Shown here: piece after piece, positions 1 through 6,953 of the stretch
Numbering within the stretch: the stretch's first letter is position 1
Layout of the letters: every line of letters begins with the position of its first letter
Origin: Verrucomicrobiota bacterium
GTDB taxonomy: Bacteria; Verrucomicrobiota; Verrucomicrobiia; Limisphaerales; UBA9464
Length of the DNA: 18,605 nt
Assembly (NCBI GenBank): GCA_025354845.1
Contig: JANXMD010000070.1
Location: forward strand, 1 to 18,605
Direction of reading: 5' to 3'
Notes under the pieces: generated by a model
Databases searched by the model: none
Seen by the model: only the letters and a program-made list of their open reading frames with translations
Told to the model about the DNA's origin: nothing
Program-made: the position numbers and the translations under genes

Positions 1-258
1 AAGGATGCGGGCCGCGATCATTGGGGCAGGGCGGGTTCGCTGCTGTTCGCCGGAGCCGGGGTGCAGGCGGGCAAGGTCATCGGGGCGACCGATCGGAACG
101 GAGCCTTTGTCACCGATCGTCCGGTGCGTCCCGCAGATGTAAGTTACACGGTTTACGACGCCCTTGGCATTGATCCGCGCAAGATCCTTCGGACTCCCGA
201 GGGCCGCCCGGTGGAAATCCTCGATCAGGGCAGCGCGGTCAACGAGCTGTACGGTTGA
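1..258 (+). CDS. DUF1501 family protein, C-terminal end (5' truncated by window)
   Basis: The open frame enters at base 1 and ends with TGA at 256-258; only the last 85 residues are visible. The segment reads GRDHWGRAGSLLFAGAGVQ, then KVIGATDRNGAFVTDRPV, then ADVSYTVYDALGIDP, and ends with a GRPV...LDQGSAVNELYG tail. This is the usual C-terminus of DUF1501 proteins, which are alkaline-phosphatase/sulfatase-fold proteins abundant in Planctomycetes and Verrucomicrobia. Their exact substrate is not established. They are usually exported and often encoded directly after a DUF1549/DUF1553 gene, so such a gene may lie just upstream of the window. The next gene begins 41 bases downstream (or overlaps by 4 bases if it uses the TTG at 255), which suggests co-transcription. 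The family call is good; the catalytic part is not visible. Confidence 0.85.
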   Translation, partial: KDAGRDHWGRAGSLLFAGAGVQAGKVIGATDRNGAFVTDRPVRPADVSYTVYDALGIDPRKILRTPEGRPVEILDQGSAVNELYG

Positions 259-299
259 TTGGGTGGCTGAAGGCACCTTCTTCATTTTCTTCGCACCGC

Positions 300-1088
300 A
301 TGCGCGCCCGCCGGCTGTTTCTCTTCGTTGCCCTACTGCTGGGGTCGTCCGGAGGCGTTGTCCTTCGCGCTGAGGAGAAGAAATCAGCCGCTCCTCCCGA
401 GCCGCCTAAGCCCTTGGTCACGATGCCGCTGGGAGTGATTGCCGGGCGGACCAACACCCTGGTCCTTCGCGGGCTTCGAGTGAAAGAGGCCACCAACGTG
501 GTTCTCGACGGATGGAGTCGTCCGCTGCCGGTGGTCGTCCGAAAGCGGGAGGATGCAAAGCCGCCGGATGGATTGCCCGCCGCCCGCGCCGGGGATCAGC
601 AATTGGAGATCGAGGTATTCGTTCCCGCCGCGGCAGTTGGGGCGACCAGCCTGGCGTGGAAGGTTAGCGGCACGAATGGCGTCGGGACGCTGAACGGAAT
701 TCCGGTGCTTTCTGCCGAGGAGTGGATCGAGGCTCGTGAACCGAACGGCGGCTTTTCGGAAGCGCAGACGCTCAAGGTCGGCCAAACCGTTCGAGGAACC
801 TTGGAGAAGACGGGGGATGTGGACGTGTTCCGGCTGGAAGTGGCGGTCGGAGCCAGGCTTCACGCCGAGATTCGTGCGAGCCGGATCGGTTCGACGCTGG
901 ATGCAATTCTTACGCTGTACGACGAGCATGGTTCGTTGTTGGCCTCGAACGATGATGCGTTGGATCAGGACCCGGCTCTGGATCACACCGTGTCGACTGC
1001 AGGTCCGCTGTTTGTGGTGGTCACCTATGCCAACGAAAAGGCGTCCAAGACCCACGGGTACCTGCTTCGGGTGGAGGCGGTGAAATGA
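300..1088 (+). CDS. Secreted protein with C-terminal PPC (pre-peptidase) domain
   Basis: I chose the ATG at 300, giving 262 residues, because it opens directly with a signal peptide: basic MRARR, hydrophobic LFLFVALLLGSSGGVVL, then a likely cleavage near RAEEKK. The same frame extends up to a TTG at 255, but that would place 15 polar residues ahead of the signal. Residues about 28-38 are Pro/Ala/Glu-rich. Residues about 40-140 look like an IPT/TIG-like or other beta-sandwich region that I cannot name firmly. Residues about 145-260 match a PPC domain: EPNGGFSEAQTLKVG, GDVDVFRLEV, then LDAILTLYDEHGSLLASNDD and GYLLRVEAV. PPC domains are beta-jellyroll modules on exported proteins and are not catalytic. 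The stop overlaps the start of the next gene (ATGA), so the two are probably translationally coupled. Confidence 0.82.
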   Translation: MRARRLFLFVALLLGSSGGVVLRAEEKKSAAPPEPPKPLVTMPLGVIAGRTNTLVLRGLRVKEATNVVLDGWSRPLPVVVRKREDAKPPDGLPAARAGDQQLEIEVFVPAAAVGATSLAWKVSGTNGVGTLNGIPVLSAEEWIEAREPNGGFSEAQTLKVGQTVRGTLEKTGDVDVFRLEVAVGARLHAEIRASRIGSTLDAILTLYDEHGSLLASNDDALDQDPALDHTVSTAGPLFVVVTYANEKASKTHGYLLRVEAVK

Positions 1089-2434
1089 CCGGCAAGGCGA
1101 CGTGGACCGCCCGTGTCACGCTGTTCTGTTTGGTGTCACTCTGGAGGGGGACGGCAGAGCCGGTTTCGTTTTCGCGCGAGGTGACGCCAATTCTCGAGCG
1201 CTCCTGCGTGGCCTGCCATCAGCCGTCCAAGCTCAAGGGAGGACTCGATGTCACCACCTTCAAGGCCATCGGTGCCGGCGGCAAACATGGTCCGGTGTTA
1301 GTGGCCAAGGCGGCGACGACAAGCCGGATGGTCAGTCAGGTCAAGGGTCCCAAGCCGGAAATGCCCCCTGAGGGAAAGTCGCTGACCGAAGCCGAGATCG
1401 GGGTGCTGGAGCGTTGGATTGCCGAAGGGGCCGTGGACGACACCCCGGTGGACACGACACGGACTCCCGCTCCAATCCGCTACGAAGGCCGCCCTGTCTT
1501 GACGACGCTGGCGTGGTCCCCGGATGGAAAGTTCCTTGCGGTGCCCGGCAATGGTGAGGTGTTTCTGATTTCGAGCGATGCCCTGGTGGTGACGTTCCGA
1601 TTGCGTGGGGCCGCGTCACGCGTTGAATCGCTCGCCTATTCGCCGGATGGATTGTCGCTCGCGGTGGCGGCCGGGACCCCGAGTCGCTTTGGGGAACTTC
1701 AGATCTGGAATCCAACCACCGGGGAGCTACGAAAATCGGTGCGGGTCGGAGGCGATTCCCTCTTTGGCGCGGCCTGGTCGCCTGACGGGACCCGGGTGGT
1801 GGTGGGCGGGGCAGATCGGACCGTCCGCATCATTGAGGTGGCCTCAGGGCGCGAGTGGATGCGCTTTGATCAGCACACCGACTGGGTGTTCGGCGCCTGC
1901 TTCACCCACGACGGTTCTCGGGTGGTCTCCGCGAGCCGGGACCGATCCATGAAGCTGATCGACGCGGTGACCGGACGTTTGATCGACGAGGTGTGTCGTC
2001 CCAACGAACCACTGCTCGGGCTGTTGTTGCATCCGAAGGACGACGTGGTGGCCGCGATAGGCGGCGAGTATCGAATCCGGGTGTACAAGGCGATTCCCAA
2101 GCCGGAGAACCAGGATCCGAATGCCGATCCCAACTTCGTGCGCGAATACGACGGATACGAAGGCGGGACGACTGCGGCGGCCTACAGCGGAGACGGAAAG
2201 TGGATCGCAACCGCGGGAGCGACCGCGGGGGAGGTGCGGGTCCACGAGGCGACGACAAGCAGACGCAAGGCCGTCCTGCGCGGACATGAGGGCGTGGTGT
2301 TCGGGCTTGCCTTCAGCCCCGACGGCCGACGGTTGGCCTCCGCGGGCGAAGAAGGGTTGGTGCGGGTCTTTGACTGGGAAAAGGAAGCCCTGATCGCCGT
2401 GTTCGATCCGGTGCCTCGACCGAGCGGTCCCTGA
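1085..2434 (+). CDS. Secreted planctomycete-type cytochrome c domain fused to WD40 beta-propeller
   Basis: This 449-residue protein starts at an ATG that overlaps the preceding stop by 4 bases and has a good GGAGG ribosome site 7 bases upstream (1073-1077). Residues 1-24 form a signal peptide ending near GTAEP. Residues 28-118 are a planctomycete cytochrome C (PSCyt1) type domain: SFSREVTPILERSCVACHQ, with haem-binding C41-x-x-C44-H45 and a likely distal ligand Met93 in PEMPPEGKSL. Residues about 135-440 form a WD40-like propeller with recurring SPDG turns (WSPDGKFLAV, YSPDGLSLAV, WSPDGTRVVV, THDGSRVVSA, SGDGKWIATA, SPDGRRLASA). The protein should act outside the cytoplasmic membrane. The haem domain suggests electron transfer or redox sensing and the propeller suggests protein or ligand binding; the partner is unknown. 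Confidence 0.88.
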   Translation: MTGKATWTARVTLFCLVSLWRGTAEPVSFSREVTPILERSCVACHQPSKLKGGLDVTTFKAIGAGGKHGPVLVAKAATTSRMVSQVKGPKPEMPPEGKSLTEAEIGVLERWIAEGAVDDTPVDTTRTPAPIRYEGRPVLTTLAWSPDGKFLAVPGNGEVFLISSDALVVTFRLRGAASRVESLAYSPDGLSLAVAAGTPSRFGELQIWNPTTGELRKSVRVGGDSLFGAAWSPDGTRVVVGGADRTVRIIEVASGREWMRFDQHTDWVFGACFTHDGSRVVSASRDRSMKLIDAVTGRLIDEVCRPNEPLLGLLLHPKDDVVAAIGGEYRIRVYKAIPKPENQDPNADPNFVREYDGYEGGTTAAAYSGDGKWIATAGATAGEVRVHEATTSRRKAVLRGHEGVVFGLAFSPDGRRLASAGEEGLVRVFDWEKEALIAVFDPVPRPSGP

Positions 2435-2469
2435 ACCGCAGCGCAACCGCGCCAAACCGAACACCGGAA

Positions 2470-4056
2470 TCATCGCGTGGGCAGCCGAAAACAGGCGGCT
2501 TCACGATCGTGACGCACCAGCAGGAACTCGCCGACCAGTGCGGGAGGGTTCCACGTCTTCCCCTCCAAAACCCGAAACCGGGCGCATTCTCCCAGGCCTT
2601 CCGGAGTGGGATCCAAGAGTACCACTTCCCCGGATTCAGTCGTCACCAGCACGAGGTCTCCCACCTGCAGCTGTTGTCCGTGCCCGTAGCGTCCGTTCTT
2701 CCAGATCCGCTCGCCATCGCTCATCCGGATGCAGGCGAAGACGCCGTCATCCAGTCCGTAGAGAAATCCGTTTCGAACCAGGAGATTCGAGAATTTGGCC
2801 TTCATCCGAATGCTTCGCCAGAGCGGCTTGACTGACCAGTCACCCGACACGGCTCGCTGAACCTCGAGCAGTTCGGATCCGAAGCCGTATCCAGCGGAGA
2901 CCAAAACGTGGTGGTCATCGACTTGCACCGGGCTCGACACATTGGGGATCCTTGCGGTCGGTCGGGACCACAGCACCCGCCCGTTGGCCGGATCATGCCC
3001 GGCGATACCGACGTGGCTGAACATGACAATCTGCGTCATGCCATCGAGGCTCAGTCGGGTCGGCGTGCTGTAGCCGACCGGATCGTTTCCGCCCGCCCAG
3101 ACCCGGCGTCCTGTGAGCTTGTCGTAGGCGACGAGGGACGCGCCGGCAGGCCCGCCGGCGGCAACCACGATCCAGTCTCCATGCAGGAGTGGCGACGCGC
3201 TGTAGCCCCATTCCGGCTGGCCGGATCCGGCATCGCGCAGCAAGTTGACCTGCCAGAGCCGGCTTCCGTCCCGTCGAGCGACGCAGGTCAGGAATCCTGT
3301 AGCTCCGGTCGTCCAGCAATGGTCTGCGTCGAGGGTGGGAACCGTTCGGGGACCAGTCCCGGCCGAAGCGTTCTCATAGCGTGCTGGATAGCGGTGTACC
3401 CAGCGAAGTTCCCCGGTTTGCAGCGTGCGACAGACGATCGCTTCGTCCGCGCCTTGTTGTTCCAAAGTGATGGCGTCCGTGCCGGCGACGGCAAATCCGG
3501 CCCAGCCCTCGCCGACTGGGATTCGCCAGAGTTCTTGCGGCGGTTGTTGGGTCCAGTTGGTTGCTAGGAGGGGACCTGTGAGGATGCCGTTTCCTTGCGG
3601 TCCCAGGAATTGAGGGAAAGCCGCCAGACTGGAGACGCCAGGGGAGGTCGAGCTGGTGTTGGTGGCCGGCAAACTCGGCAGCGGATGCGGGGTGACCAAC
3701 GGACGACGGACGGCCGAAGCCCAGCGGAATTCGAGGTTGGGGAGGCGGTTGCCATCGATGCCTCGGACGCGAACGCAGGCCCAAAAGAGTCCGGCAGCCG
3801 CACTCAGGAAAACCATTCCGAGAATCCGGGAACGCCAGCTCAAGCGGGAGAGGACCAGCCACCAGACGAGCATCGCCGGCGCCCAAACGCGGAGGACACT
3901 GGCGGAGTGCTCGACTTTGAATTGGGTGTCGTAGTCGCGAAAAATCCAGATTTGGGCCAGCCGCACCGCGGCGATGGCGAGCAGTATCCCGGCTGGCCAA
4001 AGCCTCGGTCCGGGAGTCGGTCGAACCGTTGGGATTTGGTTTGGAGAGGGAGCCAT
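2470..4056 (-). CDS. Membrane-anchored PQQ-like beta-propeller (BamB-like fold) protein
   Basis: This is a 528-residue protein. The first third holds about three hydrophobic segments (roughly residues 20-39, 57-70 and 78-97). A Pro/Ser/Thr-rich linker (120-145) follows. From FPQFLGPQGNGILTG (148 on) the protein is a PQQ-like repeat propeller of the type common in Planctomycetes and Verrucomicrobia: ELWRIPVGEGWAGFAVAG, GELRWVHRY, DGSRLWQVNLL, YDKLTGRRVWAGG, NGRVLWSR, DGERIWKNG. The repeated W after each blade and the G-x-x-x-W turns support this. Such proteins often do not bind PQQ and may be binding scaffolds; I see no basis for assigning a dehydrogenase activity. The gene is convergent with the cytochrome/WD40 gene (35 bases between stops) and is transcribed away from the FkbM methyltransferase, with a 250-base gap between the two starts. 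No clear ribosome site precedes the ATG. Confidence 0.82.
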   Translation of the reverse strand: MAPSPNQIPTVRPTPGPRLWPAGILLAIAAVRLAQIWIFRDYDTQFKVEHSASVLRVWAPAMLVWWLVLSRLSWRSRILGMVFLSAAAGLFWACVRVRGIDGNRLPNLEFRWASAVRRPLVTPHPLPSLPATNTSSTSPGVSSLAAFPQFLGPQGNGILTGPLLATNWTQQPPQELWRIPVGEGWAGFAVAGTDAITLEQQGADEAIVCRTLQTGELRWVHRYPARYENASAGTGPRTVPTLDADHCWTTGATGFLTCVARRDGSRLWQVNLLRDAGSGQPEWGYSASPLLHGDWIVVAAGGPAGASLVAYDKLTGRRVWAGGNDPVGYSTPTRLSLDGMTQIVMFSHVGIAGHDPANGRVLWSRPTARIPNVSSPVQVDDHHVLVSAGYGFGSELLEVQRAVSGDWSVKPLWRSIRMKAKFSNLLVRNGFLYGLDDGVFACIRMSDGERIWKNGRYGHGQQLQVGDLVLVTTESGEVVLLDPTPEGLGECARFRVLEGKTWNPPALVGEFLLVRHDREAACFRLPTR

Positions 4057-4306
4057 AAGGGCGGGTGCTCGGGGCTTTCGCGGGTCCAGTTCACCTTGGT
4101 CCGTTGCGCCTCAGGGGCCAGTCCAAAGCGGGCCGTTACTAGTCGCAGTTCACCCCAAAGAGCAATGCCTGTTTCCCACAAAAAGAGCTGCGCCCGCGGG
4201 CGGTATCGACCTACCTTCCTCCTGCCGCCTTTGAGAACCGGGTGGAGTCTTGTCCGGGCGTGGGGCCTGTGACGTCAAATGCTGTACCGATTGAACCCTG
4301 AGTAAC
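4057..4306. other. Divergent intergenic region, no gene seen
   Basis: These 250 bases separate the divergent starts of the PQQ-like propeller gene and the FkbM methyltransferase, so both promoters should lie here. I cannot recognise convincing -35/-10 boxes by eye. A perfect 12-base palindrome, CGCCCGCGGGCG, lies at 4191-4202. In such GC-rich DNA this may be chance, so I do not call it an operator. Confidence 0.4.
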
Positions 4307-5203
4307 ATGCCCGTGATTTTTTCAGGGCTCTTGAAGCCCGAATACCGGGCCCGTCCTTCGCAGCTGTTCCGGCGAGCGTGGCGCGGCCTGCGTGCATCAC
4401 CGCCGACCGTCTGTGTTCGGCTTCCCTGGGGAACGGATCTGGAGATCAATCCCGAGGAGACGATCGGTCGGCAAATCTACATGATGGGTGTCTTCGACCT
4501 GTCGGTTTCGGAAACGCTCTGGCGCCTCACCGAGGCCGGAACCACGGTCTTCGACGTGGGAGGGAACATCGGCTACACGTCGAGTATCCTCACCCGCGCT
4601 GTGGGACCGCAGGGGAAGGTCCACGCCTTTGAGCCTCATCCCGAGGTGGCTTCCAAGTATCGCGCCAATGCTCGGCGTTGGCCGGTGCCGCCGAATGCAA
4701 CGGTGACCCTGCACGAAATGGCCCTGGGTCGCAGCAGCGGCACGATCGACCTGTGCATGCCGGAGGGGTTTGGCTGCAATCAGGGACTCGCGTCGATTCG
4801 AAGCGGCAAGAGTGGCGTCCCGACGGTGTCCGTTTCCTTGCGCACCTTGGATTCGATGGTCGAAACCCTCGGCACCCCATCGCTCCTCAAAATCGATGTC
4901 GAAGGGGCCGAGGAGGAAGTTCTGGAGGGCAGCCATCGGGCGCTCGCCAGCCAGGCGATCCGGGACGTGGTGTTTGAGGACGAGGGTCCGATGCCGACCG
5001 CGCCCTACCGGATTCTGACCCGCTACGGCTACACCTTGTTTTCCCTTCGGGTTTCCAATCAGGGCCCCGTGGTCACTCCGGTCGGGGAACCCGCTCCGGC
5101 TCTCCGGCTTTGGGATTCCCCCAGCTACCTGGCGACCCTGGATGTGGCGCGCGTGCAGGATCGATTTAAGCAGACCGGTTGGCGCTGCTTGCGGGGAAAA
5201 TAG
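4307..5203 (+). CDS. FkbM family SAM-dependent methyltransferase
   Basis: The 298-residue product has the FkbM methyltransferase core. Residues 81-89, VFDVGGNIG, form the glycine-rich SAM-binding motif I. FEPHP at 108-112 is the acidic loop that contacts SAM ribose. LKIDVEGAEEEVLEG at 194-208 is the family's signature. Members usually O-methylate sugars or other hydroxyl groups in polysaccharides, glycolipids or natural products; the substrate cannot be told from this sequence. The N-terminal 75 residues contain LPWGTDLEINPEETIGRQ, typical of the segment before the Rossmann fold. The gene stands alone: a divergent gene lies upstream, and there is a gap with a possible small antisense-oriented gene downstream. 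No glycosyltransferases adjoin it, which is atypical for an FkbM gene from a polysaccharide cluster. Confidence 0.9.
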   Translation: MPVIFSGLLKPEYRARPSQLFRRAWRGLRASPPTVCVRLPWGTDLEINPEETIGRQIYMMGVFDLSVSETLWRLTEAGTTVFDVGGNIGYTSSILTRAVGPQGKVHAFEPHPEVASKYRANARRWPVPPNATVTLHEMALGRSSGTIDLCMPEGFGCNQGLASIRSGKSGVPTVSVSLRTLDSMVETLGTPSLLKIDVEGAEEEVLEGSHRALASQAIRDVVFEDEGPMPTAPYRILTRYGYTLFSLRVSNQGPVVTPVGEPAPALRLWDSPSYLATLDVARVQDRFKQTGWRCLRGK

Positions 5204-5238
5204 AGAGGACTTGGCTGCCTCATCAGGCGGCCAGAACT

Positions 5239-5481
5239 TCAGTGCCGGGATTCCGGACCGACGTTGGAATCGTCGCGCTGGATGGGATCGCGAGGCGCTT
5301 CCAGTACCTGATCTTCCGGATCCCCGCCCGCTCCGTTGGCATCCGGAATCATCCGCGTCCACGCCCGCGACTCGCTCTGCGAAAGCGTGGTCTCAGGCGG
5401 AAGCGGCTCGGCTCGACCGGTGATGTGGGCAAAGATCCATCCCAGAACCGCCAGGGCGCGCATCGCTCGATAACTCGGCAT
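5239..5481 (-). CDS. Possible small secreted protein (hypothetical)
   Basis: This - strand frame fills the gap between the FkbM gene and the transporter gene. From the ATG at 5481 it gives 80 residues: MPSYR, a hydrophobic stretch RALAVLGWIFAHITGRA that could serve as a signal peptide, then an acidic, Pro/Asp-rich tail (EPLPPETTLSQSES, DANGAGGDPEDQVLEAPRD, ending PESRH). Its codon third positions are clearly GC-biased, as in real genes here, and the composition is not the Arg/His-rich pattern of shadow frames. The frame extends to a GTG at 5616, but the added residues look unstructured; an ATG at 5463 is another possible start. No strong ribosome site is seen. I do not recognise a family. Being convergent with FkbM (35 bases) and divergent from the transporter, it would be monocistronic. 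Confidence 0.42.
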   Translation of the reverse strand: MPSYRAMRALAVLGWIFAHITGRAEPLPPETTLSQSESRAWTRMIPDANGAGGDPEDQVLEAPRDPIQRDDSNVGPESRH

Positions 5482-5638
5482 GCGGATAAAGACAGGGGAG
5501 GGGAAAATGCGTTCAAAGGAAGCCTTCGCGGACTGGCAGTGCCGATCCAGCATCGGTTTTCCAGATGCTCGGGCGTCGATTTTCGATTCGGCGGAATCGG
5601 GTCCGGTGTGAGACACCTATTCACGTCACGACCCCATC

Positions 5639-6916
5639 ATGACTTCGAAATCACGCAACTACCCGCTTTTGCTGGCCAGCCAGTTCCTGGGCGCCTTTGG
5701 TGACAATGCAATTCTCGCGGTGATCGTCGGCCAGCTCACGCTGCTGCAAAAGGCCGGTCAGATCACCTCTGAAGAGCTCCGTTCCCGAAACACCATCTAC
5801 ACCAGTATCTTGTTTGTTCCGTACGTGCTGCTGGCACCGCTGGCGGGGTTTCTCAATGACCGCTACTCGAAGACCCGGTGGCTGCGCGGGGGAAATCTAA
5901 TCAAGATCCTGGGGACCCTCATCTGCGCCCTGAGCATCTGGTTCGGCTATTCCTGGCAGGCATTCGGTTACTTCGTGGTGGGCATCGGCTCCACGCTCTA
6001 CAGCCCCGCCAAGTACGGAATCCTTCCCGAAATCCTGCCGCGCGAAAAACTCGTGCAAGCCAATGGTGCGGTCGAACTGCTCACGCTCCTCGCCATCCTC
6101 ACCGGCGCCATTGGTGGGGCGGTGATCGTCGATCAGCTCCCATTGGTGGCCTGCTACGGGCTCCTGCTGGTGCTATTCGGGAGTTCACTGCTTCTGAACC
6201 TCCTCATGGACCCGACGCCGTACGACGCCTCGGTGAAACTGTCGGTGAGTGTCCAGGAATTCACCGGCCATTTCTGGTCGATGGTCCGGGCAATCCGGCT
6301 CGGACCGATTCTCGCCGGAACCACGTTGTTTTGGGTTTGTGGCGCGGCCATGAAGATCAATTTCCAGCCCTGGGGACTCGACGTGCTGAAGCTTCCCGAC
6401 AACACGCAGATCGCGCTACTCGGTCTCTGGCTGAGTGTCGGAGTGATGATTGGCAGCATTCTGGCCGGCCGGTGGTTTCAGGTGGGTGACCTGCGGCGCA
6501 CCCGGAACTTCGGTGTCGGCCTTGCGGCCTCACTGGTGGTGCTGTTTGCGGTAGGGCAGTGGAATCTGGCGACGCTCGGCAGGTGGGTGAAGGCCTCCGT
6601 GGACGCTGGTGGCGCGACCCACGTGCAGTTGGTGGTGCTTCCGTTGGTGATCCTCCTCCTGATCGCAGCAGGCATTGCCGCCGGGCTTTTTCTGATACCG
6701 CTCAATGCCGCGCTGCAGGCGGAAAGTGACCCCCAGAAGCTCGGCAAGACCATTGCCGTGCAGAACTTCTGCGACAATTGCGGAATGATCCTCGCCGGAG
6801 CTCTGGTGTTCGGCTGCGTGAAGGCCGGATTGTCGGCGTCCGCGGTGTTCCTCGTGCTTGCCGTGCTCGTGATCGGAGTCGTGAGCTGGCTGCGCATTCC
6901 GCACCGAAAAACCTGA
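5639..6916 (+). CDS. lplT: LplT-like lysophospholipid transporter (MFS)
   Basis: This 425-residue protein has about 12 hydrophobic segments and MFS hallmarks. ASQFLGAFGDNAI opens TM1, GFLNDRYSKTR at 70-80 is the motif A loop between TM2 and TM3, and YSPAKYGILPEILPREKLVQ (from residue 121) is a block typical of the LplT/YgeD branch. Near the C-terminus, GLFLIPLNAALQAESDP and KTIAVQNFCDNCGMI fit the same branch. E. coli LplT (about 397 residues) moves lysophospholipids, notably 2-acyl-lysophosphatidylethanolamine, across the inner membrane for re-acylation by Aas. An aas-like gene lies two genes downstream, which strongly supports the assignment. The next gene begins 37 bases later on the same strand. 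The insertion KASVDAGGATHV lies in a loop between later membrane segments. Substrate is inferred from family and context. Confidence 0.85.
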   Translation: MTSKSRNYPLLLASQFLGAFGDNAILAVIVGQLTLLQKAGQITSEELRSRNTIYTSILFVPYVLLAPLAGFLNDRYSKTRWLRGGNLIKILGTLICALSIWFGYSWQAFGYFVVGIGSTLYSPAKYGILPEILPREKLVQANGAVELLTLLAILTGAIGGAVIVDQLPLVACYGLLLVLFGSSLLLNLLMDPTPYDASVKLSVSVQEFTGHFWSMVRAIRLGPILAGTTLFWVCGAAMKINFQPWGLDVLKLPDNTQIALLGLWLSVGVMIGSILAGRWFQVGDLRRTRNFGVGLAASLVVLFAVGQWNLATLGRWVKASVDAGGATHVQLVVLPLVILLLIAAGIAAGLFLIPLNAALQAESDPQKLGKTIAVQNFCDNCGMILAGALVFGCVKAGLSASAVFLVLAVLVIGVVSWLRIPHRKT

Positions 6917-6953
6917 AGCGTGCCCGGTCGCGAAACCCGTCACCTCCCTCATC

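Noticed and set aside
2435..2469. Bidirectional terminator between the convergent WD40 and PQQ-like genes
   Set aside because: I could not find a good stem followed by a T-run in these 35 bases.
4191..4202. Perfect 12-base palindrome CGCCCGCGGGCG between divergent genes
   Set aside because: It is all G and C in GC-rich DNA, has no second copy nearby, and no regulator gene is adjacent, so chance is a sufficient explanation.
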